64,000 nt of DNA from Pseudoalteromonas apostichopi (GTDB lineage Bacteria; Pseudomonadota; Gammaproteobacteria; Enterobacterales; Alteromonadaceae): NCBI RefSeq assembly GCF_030297135.1, contig NZ_AP028065.1, forward strand, positions 2,170,001 through 2,234,000, in the 5' to 3' direction. Positions 50,788 to 60,296 of this stretch are shown piece after piece; position 1 is the first letter of the stretch, and each line of letters starts with the position of its first letter. A program made the position numbers and the translations under genes. The notes under the pieces are model-generated. The model was not told the origin of the DNA. It was given only the letters and a program-made list of their open reading frames with translations, and made no database searches.

Positions 50788-51382
50788 TATCAAAGCGTTA
50801 ACAGAAATAGATTGGAATGAAATAGAACTCGAAAATATGGGCGATTGGCCCATAGCAGTGAAAGCGCTATGTTGTGCGTTTGTGGCTGCAATTGTTTTGT
50901 ATTTTAGCTATAGCTTATTAGTTTCAGATGAAATTGCTAGCTACCACAGTGCAGTAGCTAAAGAAACTGAACTGCGCCAAACATACAAAGCAAAATATGC
51001 GATTGCGAGTAACTTGGAAATATATCGTCAACAAATGGTTGAAATGGAAGATAAGTTTTCGCAGCTCTTAAAACGCTTACCAACCTCCAATGAGACTCCT
51101 GGTTTACTAGATGATTTATCTTATGTTGGTACAACTAGTGGCTTAACTTTTTTGAAAATTGGCTGGTTACCAGAAATTGAAAAAGAGTTTTATACAGAAC
51201 TACCAATTAAAATAGAAGTGGTAGGAACGTATCATGAATTTGGTGAGTTTGTTGGTAAAGTTGCTCAGTTACCGCGTATTGTTAGTTTACATGACTTTAC
51301 GATTCAAACACTCGGTAATGGCGAACTAACTTTTAGTGTTGTTGCAAAGACTTATCGTTATGAAGGGGGGACTAAAAAATGA
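50777..51382 (+). CDS. pilO: Type IV pilus assembly protein PilO
   Basis: The ATG at 50777, with GGTGAGG 6 nt upstream, gives 201 residues; a GTG at 50765 would add four. The protein has a membrane helix (about 29-48), a coiled coil and a C-terminal ferredoxin-like fold. It dimerises with PilN. It overlaps pilN by 11 nt and pilP by 4 nt. Confidence 0.95.
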   Translation: MNLDIKALTEIDWNEIELENMGDWPIAVKALCCAFVAAIVLYFSYSLLVSDEIASYHSAVAKETELRQTYKAKYAIASNLEIYRQQMVEMEDKFSQLLKRLPTSNETPGLLDDLSYVGTTSGLTFLKIGWLPEIEKEFYTELPIKIEVVGTYHEFGEFVGKVAQLPRIVSLHDFTIQTLGNGELTFSVVAKTYRYEGGTKK

Positions 51383-51915
51383 AGAAGCTTCCCTTAGTTA
51401 TTGCAATGGCTATTGTGCTTACTGCTTGTAATGATGATACTTCTGAACAAAAAGAGTTTATTGATCAAGTAAAAGCGAGTACGACGCCTAAAGTTGAACC
51501 GATACCTGAAATCACAAAATTTGAGCATTTTGAATATAGTGCTGGTAAGTTACGCAGCCCGTTTGTGGCACCTAAGCCAGAAATAATCCAAAACAATTTA
51601 GTACAAGTTAAAAATTGCTTACATCCAGACCCTAATAGGGTTCGTCAACCACTTGAGAAATACCCATTGGATAATTTAGTTATGCAAGGGACTATCGGTC
51701 GTGCTGACAATACTTGGGCACTGATCAAAGCGACTGATGACACGCTTTATCGAGTGACAGTGGGTAATTATATTGGCTTGTATCACGGTGAAATAAAACA
51801 AGTGCACGACAATTATATTGAATTATTAGAATTAATCCCAGATGGGGCTGGTTGCTGGAAAGAGCGCCTGACCAAGCTAGAAATGTCAGAGGCAAGTACA
51901 AATGGTGCAGGTTAA
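51379..51915 (+). CDS. pilP: Type IV pilus lipoprotein PilP
   Basis: This 178-residue lipoprotein has the lipobox LTAC (Cys17), an extended linker, and a beta-sandwich HR domain (about 75-165, MQGTIGRADNTWALIKA) that binds PilQ. It tethers the secretin to PilNO. It overlaps both flanking genes. Confidence 0.95.
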   Translation: MKKLPLVIAMAIVLTACNDDTSEQKEFIDQVKASTTPKVEPIPEITKFEHFEYSAGKLRSPFVAPKPEIIQNNLVQVKNCLHPDPNRVRQPLEKYPLDNLVMQGTIGRADNTWALIKATDDTLYRVTVGNYIGLYHGEIKQVHDNYIELLELIPDGAGCWKERLTKLEMSEASTNGAG

Positions 51916-51937
51916 TCATATGAAAGGTGAAAAGAAA

Positions 51938-53995
51938 ATGCATAAAGGAATGGCTTGGTTAAAGCACATAAATAAATGCGTGTTAGCTGCGTTAGCCTTA
52001 ATTGTGGCTCAGGCGGCAATCGCTGCCCCTTTATTGTACGACGTTCGTTATAATCCATTAATGCAAGGCGAAACACAATTACAACTTGTGTTTGATGAAG
52101 CTCTTACGTTTGAACCTAAAATCCAGGTATATAACTCGCCAGCTCGTATCGAAATGCTTTTTAGTAATGTAGGTGTAGATAATGAAGTACGTGATGTACC
52201 AGTTAATCAAGCAGGTATTCAGCATGTAACCAGCACTATGACTGAAGATGGTTTAAAAGTAGTTGTTAGCTTAGATAAACTAAAAATTTATAAAACAACA
52301 GCGAAAGACAACATTGTTACTTTGCATGTTTCAGACAATCCGATTACAACAGATGACTCAAAGGATGGATTAACCGCTTCTAAGAACTATATTAACACAG
52401 TACAGTCGATTGATTTTCGTCGTGGTGAAAAAGGTGAAGCGCGTCTCTTAGTCTTTTTACAAAATACGCAAGCGGCAATTAATGTGTATGAAAGCGGTGG
52501 CAAAATCATTGCGGAGTTTCACCACACAGATATTTTAGACGATTTATTATATCAATTAGATGTGATTGATTTTGGGACGGTTGTAAGCAACATTGAAACC
52601 TTCAAAGAAGGCAACATAACACGCATTGAGGTTGAACCAAATGCGGCATTTAAGTTTACACACCAACAAATTGAAAACATCTTTACCCTTACAGTTGAAA
52701 AAGACGATACTCAGCGCGCATACCTTGATGGTGGAATTGAATATCAAGGCCGCCCTATGAGTCTTAATTTTCAAGATATTCCTATTCGTTCTGTATTACA
52801 GATTATTGCTGGTTATAACGAATTTAACCTTGTCACAAGTGACTCTGTAACAGGCAATATCACTTTACGTTTAAGCGGGGTTCCTTGGGATCAGGCACTT
52901 GATGTGGTGCTGAAGATTAAAGGCTTAGATAAGCGTATGGATGGCACTATCTTGATGGTGGCTCCTGCAGAGGAGTTAGCCGCTCGTGAAGCAAAGGAGC
53001 TTCAAGCTAAGCAGCAAGTTGAAGACTTGGAGCCGCTTTACAGTGAATATATTCGCCTTAACTATGCAAAAGCTGAAGAATTTGCTGATCTTTTAAAAAC
53101 AGACACCAATAGCATAATCTCTTCACGAGGCAGTGTTTCTGTTGATAAACGTACCAATACTTTACTCATCAAAGATACAGCCAAAAGCATCGAAAGCGTG
53201 CGCCGTATGGTGGAAACCTTAGATATTCCTGTTAAACAAGTGGTAATTGAATCACGTATGGTGACAGTGAATGATAATGTCCAAGAAGACTTAGGTGTTC
53301 GTTGGGGGATCAGCGATGTAGGTAGTGATGGCGCTATTTCTGGCACATTAGATGGTGCCGGTGGTATGTTTGGTGCTGGCTCTTACGATAATATTCCAAG
53401 TATTTCTGACCGCTTAAATGTTAACTTACCTGTTTCAAGTCCTGCCGGTAGCATTGGTGTACAAATAGCTAAGTTAGCCAACGGTACAATATTAGATTTA
53501 GAGCTAAGTGCTCTTGAAGAAGAAAACCGTGGTGAGATTATCGCAAGTCCACGTATTACTACGGCGAACCAACAAAAAGCTCGCATTGAGCAAGGTACAG
53601 AGATCCCGTACGTTGAAGCAGCATCAAGTGGTGCAACTACGGTAACTTTCAAAAAAGCGGTGTTGAGCTTAGAAGTAACGCCACATATCACGCCTGACAA
53701 TAAGGTCATTTTGGACCTAGTTATTACACAAGATACCCGCGGTGATACAGTGCAAACACCAACAGGTTCTGCTGTGGCAATTAATACCCAAGAGATCCAA
53801 ACGCAGGTATTAGTAGAAAATGGCCAAACTGTGGTGCTTGGTGGTATCTTCCAACAGCAAATCGTTAACTCAACTAAGAAAGTACCTCTGTTAGGTGATA
53901 TTCCATACCTTGGTGCGTTGTTTAAAAGTACGAGTGAATTTAACGAGAAAAAAGAGCTGTTAATCTTTGTAACACCAAAAATCCAAATTGAATAA
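51938..53995 (+). CDS. pilQ: Type IV pilus secretin PilQ
   Basis: Start choice is open: ATGs at 51902, 51920 and 51938 are in frame. I chose 51938 because it has AGGTG 8 nt upstream and gives a normal signal peptide (cleavage near AAIAA). About 685 residues: AMIN domains (two), an STN/N0 domain (about 265-340), an N1 domain, and the secretin pore with EEENRGEIIASPRITT and VPLLGDIPYLGALF. It forms the outer-membrane pilus pore. Confidence 0.95.
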   Translation: MHKGMAWLKHINKCVLAALALIVAQAAIAAPLLYDVRYNPLMQGETQLQLVFDEALTFEPKIQVYNSPARIEMLFSNVGVDNEVRDVPVNQAGIQHVTSTMTEDGLKVVVSLDKLKIYKTTAKDNIVTLHVSDNPITTDDSKDGLTASKNYINTVQSIDFRRGEKGEARLLVFLQNTQAAINVYESGGKIIAEFHHTDILDDLLYQLDVIDFGTVVSNIETFKEGNITRIEVEPNAAFKFTHQQIENIFTLTVEKDDTQRAYLDGGIEYQGRPMSLNFQDIPIRSVLQIIAGYNEFNLVTSDSVTGNITLRLSGVPWDQALDVVLKIKGLDKRMDGTILMVAPAEELAAREAKELQAKQQVEDLEPLYSEYIRLNYAKAEEFADLLKTDTNSIISSRGSVSVDKRTNTLLIKDTAKSIESVRRMVETLDIPVKQVVIESRMVTVNDNVQEDLGVRWGISDVGSDGAISGTLDGAGGMFGAGSYDNIPSISDRLNVNLPVSSPAGSIGVQIAKLANGTILDLELSALEEENRGEIIASPRITTANQQKARIEQGTEIPYVEAASSGATTVTFKKAVLSLEVTPHITPDNKVILDLVITQDTRGDTVQTPTGSAVAINTQEIQTQVLVENGQTVVLGGIFQQQIVNSTKKVPLLGDIPYLGALFKSTSEFNEKKELLIFVTPKIQIE

Positions 53996-54012
53996 GTGAT
54001 TTTTTCTTAAGC

Positions 54013-54043
54013 AACGAGCAATTAGCATGTTTAATTGCTCGTT
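54013..54043 (+). terminator. Hairpin after pilQ
   Basis: AACGAGCAATTA/TAATTGCTCGTT, a perfect 12-bp stem with a 7-nt loop. The T tract is delayed (CTTTTT about 7 nt later), so termination may be partial. aroK starts 130 nt on. Confidence 0.6.
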
Positions 54044-54174
54044 ATCTGGCTTTTTATGCTAATTGACTTGAAATACCCAAGCAATTACTGAGATAATCCC
54101 CTCCTTAATTTTGGGGCCAGGTCGTTAGGCGGGGTTTTATTTCAAATTTTAGAGTTCGTTTGTACTAAAAAGAT

Positions 54175-54693
54175 ATGGCTGAGAAACGTAATATATTTCT
54201 AGTGGGCCCTATGGGGGCTGGCAAAAGCACAATTGGTCGTCACATTGCTGATCAATTACACCTTGAATTTTTCGATTCAGATCAAGAGATCGAGCGTCGC
54301 ACTGGAGCAGATATTGCTTGGGTGTTCGATCTTGAGGGTGAAGAGGGCTTTCGACTTCGTGAAGAAACTGTAATTTCAGACCTAACAGAGATGCAAGGTA
54401 TTGTGCTTGCTACTGGTGGTGGTTCTGTGATCAGTAAAGAAGTGCGTAACAAGCTATCTGCTCGCGGTATCGTTGTATACCTAGAGACACCAATCGAAAA
54501 GCAAGTTGCACGCACGCAGCGCGACAAGCGTCGCCCATTATTGCAAACAGAAGAAGCACCGCGTGATGTATTAGAACGCTTAGCTGAAGAACGCGAACCG
54601 TTATACAAAGAAGTTGCTGATTTTGTTGTCCGCACTGATGAGCAAAGCGCGAAAGTTGTTGCTAATCAAATCATCGAGAAATTAGATTTTTAA
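54175..54693 (+). CDS. aroK: Shikimate kinase I
   Basis: This 172-residue P-loop kinase phosphorylates shikimate. Walker A is GPMGAGKST, DSDQEIERRTG binds shikimate, and GGGSV and RPLL are conserved. It is followed by aroB 27 nt later, the standard aroK-aroB pair. An ATG with a weak ribosome site. Confidence 0.97.
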   Translation: MAEKRNIFLVGPMGAGKSTIGRHIADQLHLEFFDSDQEIERRTGADIAWVFDLEGEEGFRLREETVISDLTEMQGIVLATGGGSVISKEVRNKLSARGIVVYLETPIEKQVARTQRDKRRPLLQTEEAPRDVLERLAEEREPLYKEVADFVVRTDEQSAKVVANQIIEKLDF

Positions 54694-54720
54694 AAACCAA
54701 TAATAAAAAGGGAACTAGCT

Positions 54721-55791
54721 ATGCTTGAATTAACAGTTAATTTGGACGAGCGAAGTTATCCTATTTATATTGGTCAATCTGCTCTTAAAGAGACTGGTCG
54801 GCTACGCGAGCACATCGGCGATTGTCGACCTATCATTATCACCAACGACACCATTGCACCTTTATATCTTGATGATGTAATGACGTCGTTGGCTGATCTT
54901 AACCCGTTATCTTTTACCATCCCAGATGGCGAACAATACAAATCACTTGAGTGGTTTGAAAAGATTTCGGCGTTCTTACTTGAACATAACTGTGGTCGCG
55001 ATACTTGTCTTATTGCCTTAGGTGGTGGTGTTGTTGGCGACTTAACCGGCTTTGTTGCTGCATGTTATCAACGTGGTGTGCCTTTTATTCAGGTGCCAAC
55101 TACTTTGCTTTCGCAAGTTGATTCGTCTGTAGGTGGTAAAACGGCAGTAAATCATCCTCTTGGTAAAAACATGATTGGCGCGTTTTACCAACCACAAGCT
55201 GTATTCATCGATACTCAATCGCTGCATACTTTGCCTGAGCGTGAATTTGCTGCAGGTATGGCTGAGGTTATTAAGTACGGCCTCATTTACGACACTGAAT
55301 TATTTGCTTACCTAGAGCAAAATATTAACAACCTTAAATCACTTGACGAGCAAACTTTGCAGCATGTGATTTACCGTTGTTGTGAAATTAAAGCTTTGAT
55401 TGTTGCACAAGATGAAAAAGAAGCTGGCTTACGTGCACTGCTAAACTTAGGACACACCTTTGGGCACGCGATTGAAGCACAAATGGGTTATGGCAATTGG
55501 TTACACGGCGAAGCCGTTGCGGCAGGTATGGTGCTCGCAGCTCGTTTAGCGCAAACCCGTGGTGATTTAACTGCTATTGAAGTTGAACGTATTGTTAAAT
55601 TGATTGCTGAGTATGATTTACCTGTTGATATTCCAAGAGATATGACTGGTGAGCAATTTTTAACACATATGCGTAAAGATAAGAAAAATAAGAAAGGTAC
55701 TATTCGCTTTATTCTTCCAACCCAATTTGGTCAATGTGCGCTGGTAAGTGATGTTACTGATCAGCAGGTTTGTGATTTAATAGCGCGCTAA
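54721..55791 (+). CDS. aroB: 3-dehydroquinate synthase
   Basis: This 356-residue enzyme makes 3-dehydroquinate from DAHP with NAD+ and a divalent metal. ALGGGVVGDLTGFVAA, the VDSSVGGKTAVN stretch and metal ligands in LNLGHTFGHAIE are clear. Its stop overlaps the damX-like start by one base (TAATG). Confidence 0.98.
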   Translation: MLELTVNLDERSYPIYIGQSALKETGRLREHIGDCRPIIITNDTIAPLYLDDVMTSLADLNPLSFTIPDGEQYKSLEWFEKISAFLLEHNCGRDTCLIALGGGVVGDLTGFVAACYQRGVPFIQVPTTLLSQVDSSVGGKTAVNHPLGKNMIGAFYQPQAVFIDTQSLHTLPEREFAAGMAEVIKYGLIYDTELFAYLEQNINNLKSLDEQTLQHVIYRCCEIKALIVAQDEKEAGLRALLNLGHTFGHAIEAQMGYGNWLHGEAVAAGMVLAARLAQTRGDLTAIEVERIVKLIAEYDLPVDIPRDMTGEQFLTHMRKDKKNKKGTIRFILPTQFGQCALVSDVTDQQVCDLIAR

Positions 55792-57209
55792 TGCAATCAC
55801 AAATATTGCCTAGCCGTGCTGCGCTAGTTGATCGAATCGCTCTGCAGTTTGAATATGGGCAAAACCTAATTTGCTTACTTGGTCCATCGGGGCTAGGCAA
55901 AAGTTATTTACTAGAAACCTTTATTACAGATAAATACCTCGACTTTAACAAGGCGTTTGTTCAATTGTCGGGAAAAATGACCGACCAGCAGTTTATGACC
56001 GAACTGCTTGAACAAAGCTTTAGTAACCCACTGATAGACCACTCTTTGAGTTTGTCTGAAAACTTCTATCAACTTTATAAACAACAGCCTTGTGGTGATT
56101 GCTTATGGGTGATTGATGGAGGGCGTCATTTATCTGAAGAGTTAATCCAGCAACTAGAAATTTTAGCAAAGCAAAGCCCGAGCACACTATACATTTTAAT
56201 AGCATCCCAGTCGGTAGGGCAATTTAGTCAAGCTGTTGAAATTCATCTAGAAGCGCTAAATTTGAGCGAAAGCAAACAGCTTATGCGTTGGTTTTTCGAT
56301 AACCTGCCGGTTGAAGAAGATCCTGTTTTTCGCACCTTTTTACAAGAGGCTCATGGTAATCCAGCTTTATTACTTGCATGGCAGCCTGAGCAACAAAGCG
56401 CAGACATTCGAGTACCAGAAAAAAGCTACAAATTGCTTTATATAATTTTGTTGTTACTCACAACAATGTTGTTAATTATTGGCTTTTTGTATAAAGCGGA
56501 TATGACCGAGTGGTGGAAAGCGCATTATCAGCAAGATACAGTGAGCGCTGTGGCAACAGCGCTGCCCGCAGAGACGATAGTCAATAGGCAAGTAGAAAGT
56601 GACGAGCGAGTATCAGAACAAGCGTTAGATAAGCTAACAAAACCAGAGCAAGCCATTACTGAACATGCTGTAAATACCACCCCAGTTGCTCAACCGCCAG
56701 TAGAAACTTCAGAAAAAGAAAGTCATGAGAACGAAATCCATGACAATAATGTTGCTGCGATTGTCGATAGCCTTTTTCCTGCTGAGCAACAACATGCAGC
56801 ACAAGATAGCGAGCAGCAAAGCACAGAGGAAATAGCGACAGCGATAAATACTAATACTAAGCCGGTAGTAGCTGCGCTCGAGCAAACTACTGAATCTGAG
56901 CTAACGCTTGAAGGTAATGCTTGGTATTTAACTCAGCCAGACGATCATTATGTCATCCAATTACTTGCGGTTACTAAACCAGAAATTAGCGATAAATTTA
57001 TTAGTGAAAATGATTTGCTAGGGCAGGTTAATACATACCGAAGTCTACGCAGTGGTAAGCCTTGGTGGATTGTAACTTATGGCAGTTATGCCACACTGAA
57101 TGAAGCTAAGAAAGGTGTAACAACACTTTCTGATAATGTGCGTAAAAATCAGCCATTTTATAAAAAAATAAGTAAAATTAAACAAGAAATCGCTTCACTT
57201 AATCAGTAA
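55791..57209 (+). CDS. damX: DamX-like AAA/SPOR protein
   Basis: This 472-residue protein has an N-terminal ATPase-like region with a P-loop (GPSGLGKSYL, about 33-42), one membrane helix (about 215-238), an acidic Q/E-rich periplasmic linker (about 255-375) and a C-terminal SPOR domain (about 383-465, YVIQLLAVTKPE, PWWIVTYGSYATLNEA). DamX joins the division septum in E. coli through its SPOR domain. The order aroB-damX-dam is conserved. Confidence 0.92.
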   Translation: MQSQILPSRAALVDRIALQFEYGQNLICLLGPSGLGKSYLLETFITDKYLDFNKAFVQLSGKMTDQQFMTELLEQSFSNPLIDHSLSLSENFYQLYKQQPCGDCLWVIDGGRHLSEELIQQLEILAKQSPSTLYILIASQSVGQFSQAVEIHLEALNLSESKQLMRWFFDNLPVEEDPVFRTFLQEAHGNPALLLAWQPEQQSADIRVPEKSYKLLYIILLLLTTMLLIIGFLYKADMTEWWKAHYQQDTVSAVATALPAETIVNRQVESDERVSEQALDKLTKPEQAITEHAVNTTPVAQPPVETSEKESHENEIHDNNVAAIVDSLFPAEQQHAAQDSEQQSTEEIATAINTNTKPVVAALEQTTESELTLEGNAWYLTQPDDHYVIQLLAVTKPEISDKFISENDLLGQVNTYRSLRSGKPWWIVTYGSYATLNEAKKGVTTLSDNVRKNQPFYKKISKIKQEIASLNQ

Positions 57210-57262
57210 ATTAAAACTGATTAGTGTAAAATCGCGCAACACAGAATTGAAGTTAAGAGCAG

Positions 57263-58105
57263 ATGCAGCAAAAGACCAGAGCCTTCCTTAAATGGGCAGG
57301 TGGAAAATACAGCCTAGTTGAAGATATTCGTACCCGCTTGAAGCAAGCGAGTATGGATGCTGACACCTTAGTTGAACCTTTCGTTGGTGCTGGCTCTGTA
57401 TTCCTTAATACGGACTTTAAGCATTATATTTTAAACGATATCAATGCGGATCTGATCAACCTTTACACTGAGCTAAAGCGAACACCTGATGAATTTATTA
57501 GCGATGCAAAGAAGTTGTTTGTAGAGCTTAATAACCACCCTGAAGCCTATTATGAGTATCGTGTTCAGTTTAATCAAAGCAGTGATGTGTATGAGCGTGC
57601 AATTTTATTTTTATACATGAATCGCCATGGCTATAACGGTTTGTGTCGCTACAACCTTAAAGGTATTTTTAATGTCCCTTTTGGTAAATATAAGCGCCCT
57701 TATTTTCCTGAAAAAGAAATGCACTTTTTTGCTGAAAAAGCGCAGCAAGCAACCTTTACTTGTTTAGGTTATGACGAGGTATTTAAGCTTATTCCTAATA
57801 ATGCAGTTGTGTATTGCGATCCACCATATGTGCCTTTGAGTAAAACTGCATCATTTACTTCTTACGCTAAAGGTGGCTTCAATTTAGATGATCAGGCTAA
57901 CTTGGCTAATTTGGCTGAGCAAACTGCATTCGAAAATAACACACCAGTGCTCATATCTAATCACGATACAGTATGGACTCGTAAAATCTATAGCCAAGCT
58001 TCACTTGATGAAATTCAGGTGAAGCGAACTATTAGTCCGAAGGGCGGTTCACGTAATAAAGTGAATGAGTTAATGGCTATGTATTTAGCACCAAAGAAAC
58101 GGTGA
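57263..58105 (+). CDS. dam: DNA adenine methylase Dam
   Basis: This 280-residue N6-adenine methyltransferase acts on GATC. FLKWAGGKYSL (SAM site), VEPFVGAGSVFLN and the catalytic DPPY motif (VVYCDPPYVPLS) are present. It supports mismatch repair and replication timing. Its last 29 nt overlap the antisense DUF2970 gene. Confidence 0.97.
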   Translation: MQQKTRAFLKWAGGKYSLVEDIRTRLKQASMDADTLVEPFVGAGSVFLNTDFKHYILNDINADLINLYTELKRTPDEFISDAKKLFVELNNHPEAYYEYRVQFNQSSDVYERAILFLYMNRHGYNGLCRYNLKGIFNVPFGKYKRPYFPEKEMHFFAEKAQQATFTCLGYDEVFKLIPNNAVVYCDPPYVPLSKTASFTSYAKGGFNLDDQANLANLAEQTAFENNTPVLISNHDTVWTRKIYSQASLDEIQVKRTISPKGGSRNKVNELMAMYLAPKKR

Positions 58106-58262
58106 AATAAATCGCTGCTACAAACAGGCTAAATAAGATGAGCGCGATGATGATGATAGTACTGAGTGAATGCTCATTGAAGTCAGCTTGACGTTTGTCT
58201 TCTGATTGCACACCAAAAAATGCCGCGAAGACACTTTGCAATGCACTAATGAATTTGTTCAT
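58077..58262 (-). CDS. DUF2970 small membrane protein
   Basis: This 61-residue protein has a conserved N-terminal part (ALQSVFAAFFGVQSEDKRQADF) and one C-terminal membrane helix (about 36-58), matching the DUF2970 family. Function unknown. It is convergent with dam and overlaps its 3' end by 29 nt. Confidence 0.82.
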   Translation of the reverse strand: MNKFISALQSVFAAFFGVQSEDKRQADFNEHSLSTIIIIALILFSLFVAAIYFTVSLVLNT

Positions 58263-58267
58263 GCGAT

Positions 58268-58564
58268 TTAGAACTTAGAACCTAAACTGCTAACTTTCTT
58301 TGACTCTTCACTACTTGTTAATAATTCAAGTAAATCAAGATAATGGAATTGAGCGCTGCGGCTATCACCAGTTAACCAAGAAAACCATCCTGTTTCTTGT
58401 TCAGCTTTCATACATTGAGCAGAAGATGACGATGCGCTTAGTGTATTGCATGAGCAATTAGACGCCGCTGCTAAAAAGTCGTCTTCATCGGCAGATGAAA
58501 AAGATACAAACGTAGCAACCGTAAGTGCGGACGCGATTAAGATCCCTATTTTAAAAGCACGCAT
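58268..58564 (-). CDS. Secreted small protein with three cysteines (unknown family)
   Basis: This 98-residue protein has a signal peptide (to about residue 25, VSFSSA). The mature part has a CSC pair and a third cysteine 12 residues later (SAQC), then GWFSWLTGD and a leucine-rich helix (FHYLDLLELLTSS). It is probably periplasmic. It is upstream of the DUF2970 gene by 5 nt, so the two look like one small operon. Not recognised. Confidence 0.7.
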   Translation of the reverse strand: MRAFKIGILIASALTVATFVSFSSADEDDFLAAASNCSCNTLSASSSSAQCMKAEQETGWFSWLTGDSRSAQFHYLDLLELLTSSEESKKVSSLGSKF

Positions 58565-58897
58565 GAGAATAACCCTTGTTTGTGTTATTTAGACAAGCAT
58601 ACATAATAATTGCTCAAATAACAAACTTAATTAAGGCTGAATTAAATAAAAATATAATAAAATTAGTTCTTTAAAGTAAATTTTATGTTTATTTTTTGTT
58701 TTATTTGGGGTTGTCAATGCAAGTAGCTGAATAGAGTTATTGTTCAATTTTTGATTAAATTCACTTTAATTCAATAAGCTAAAAGGACTAGCCTTAAGTA
58801 ATAGCCTCTTAACAGTCAGCTGTGGTGTTTTAATCAGCTGTCGATTGGGTTACATTATGCGCTCTTCTTGCAGTCGCAAATTATGATGGAATCTTTT
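58565..58897. other. Intergenic region between the secreted protein and rpe
   Basis: This 333-nt AT-rich stretch must hold promoters for both divergent genes. TGTTATTT (58583) and AAATAACA (58616) could pair across a wide loop, and TCAGCTGT occurs twice near 58815 and 58835. I see no gene or strong promoter. Confidence 0.4.
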
Positions 58898-59584
58898 ATG
58901 TTGGAAACATTACAAAAGTATTTAATTGCCCCTTCTATTTTATCAGCTGACTTCGCCCGTTTAGGTGAAGATGTTGATCGTGTAATTGCAAGCGGGGCTG
59001 ACGTTGTACATTTCGATGTAATGGATAACCACTATGTGCCAAACTTAACCTTTGGCCCAATGATTTGTAAAGCACTGCGCGATTACGGCATCACAGCTCC
59101 TATTGATGTGCACCTTATGGTGAAGCCTGTCGATCGCTTAATTCCCGACTTTGCTGATGCAGGCGCATCTATTATTAGCTTCCACCCAGAGGCGAGTGAG
59201 CATATTGACCGTACTTTACAACTAATAAAGGATAGTGGCTGCCAAGCAGGACTCGTGTTTAATCCAGCTACGAGTCTTAGTTATCTTGAACATGTGCTTG
59301 ATAAAGTAGATGTGGTGTTATTAATGTCGGTTAACCCAGGTTTTGGCGGGCAAAGTTTTATTCCACATACTCTCGAAAAGCTTCGCCAAGCGCGTAAAAT
59401 TATTGATGATTCAGGTCGCAATATTCGTTTAGAAGTTGATGGTGGTGTGGGTGTTGATAACATTGCTAAAATAGCAGAAGCGGGAGCTGATATGTTTGTA
59501 TCTGGTTCTGCGATTTTCAATCAACCAGATTACAAAGCGGTCATTGATGCAATGCGTAGTGAACTTGCAAAGGTTGAGTCATGA
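58898..59584 (+). CDS. rpe: Ribulose-phosphate 3-epimerase
   Basis: The ATG at 58898 (MLETLQKYLIAPSILSADFA) gives 228 residues, near the E. coli length; in-frame starts at 58883 and 58886 are possible. The TIM-barrel motifs VVHFDVMDNHYVPN, DVHLMV and LMSVNPGFGGQ carry the metal and catalytic residues. It interconverts ribulose 5-phosphate and xylulose 5-phosphate. It overlaps gph by 4 nt. Confidence 0.96.
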   Translation: MLETLQKYLIAPSILSADFARLGEDVDRVIASGADVVHFDVMDNHYVPNLTFGPMICKALRDYGITAPIDVHLMVKPVDRLIPDFADAGASIISFHPEASEHIDRTLQLIKDSGCQAGLVFNPATSLSYLEHVLDKVDVVLLMSVNPGFGGQSFIPHTLEKLRQARKIIDDSGRNIRLEVDGGVGVDNIAKIAEAGADMFVSGSAIFNQPDYKAVIDAMRSELAKVES

Positions 59585-60246
59585 AATACGATGCGGCTTT
59601 TTTCGATTTAGATGGCACCTTAGTTGATAGTGTTTATGATTTATACATTGCGATGAACCTGACTCTAACTGACCTAGCATTTCCGGTTGTTACACAGAAG
59701 CTAGTTGAAAGCTGGGTAGGTAATGGTATAGAAACGCTCGTTAAACGCGGTTTGAGTGGCGATATGCAAGTCAGTGAGCATTTAGATGAAGCTCTTACTG
59801 AGCGAGCTATTAATTTGTTTTATCAGCACTATGACCAAGTTGTGGGTGACTATAGTGCGCTTTATCAACATGTAGAAACAGGGCTTGCTGCACTTGCTGG
59901 TATTCCTAAAGTGGTGATCACCAATAAAGCACGTCGTTTTACCGAGAAGCTACTTGATAAACTCTCACTGACCAGTCATTTTCAATTGATTGTGTGTGGT
60001 GATGATATGGCAAAGAAACCATCACCTGAGGCTTTACAATTTGCTTGTCAGCAACTCGATGTCAGCCCTGCCAAAGCGGTTATGATAGGCGACTCAAAAA
60101 GTGATATTTTGGCAGCAAAAGCTGCTAATGTTGACGTTGTCGCGCTCGGTTATGGCTATAACCAAGGTGAAAACCTTGCTGATTTCAATCCAGAGTACCT
60201 CTGCGAGAATTTCTTAGATATAATACCCGTTCTTACTCAAAGGTAA
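59581..60246 (+). CDS. gph: Phosphoglycolate phosphatase
   Basis: This 221-residue HAD phosphatase removes phosphate from 2-phosphoglycolate formed by DNA repair. Motif I is FFDLDGTLVDS, motif II lies in VVITNKA, motif III is KKPSPEAL and motif IV is MIGDSKSDI. The rpe-gph-trpS order is conserved in gammaproteobacteria. Confidence 0.95.
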   Translation: MKYDAAFFDLDGTLVDSVYDLYIAMNLTLTDLAFPVVTQKLVESWVGNGIETLVKRGLSGDMQVSEHLDEALTERAINLFYQHYDQVVGDYSALYQHVETGLAALAGIPKVVITNKARRFTEKLLDKLSLTSHFQLIVCGDDMAKKPSPEALQFACQQLDVSPAKAVMIGDSKSDILAAKAANVDVVALGYGYNQGENLADFNPEYLCENFLDIIPVLTQR

Positions 60247-60296
60247 GAGCATTTTAAATTCGTCTTTTTAGTTTAGTAAAAATATAAAGGAACATC

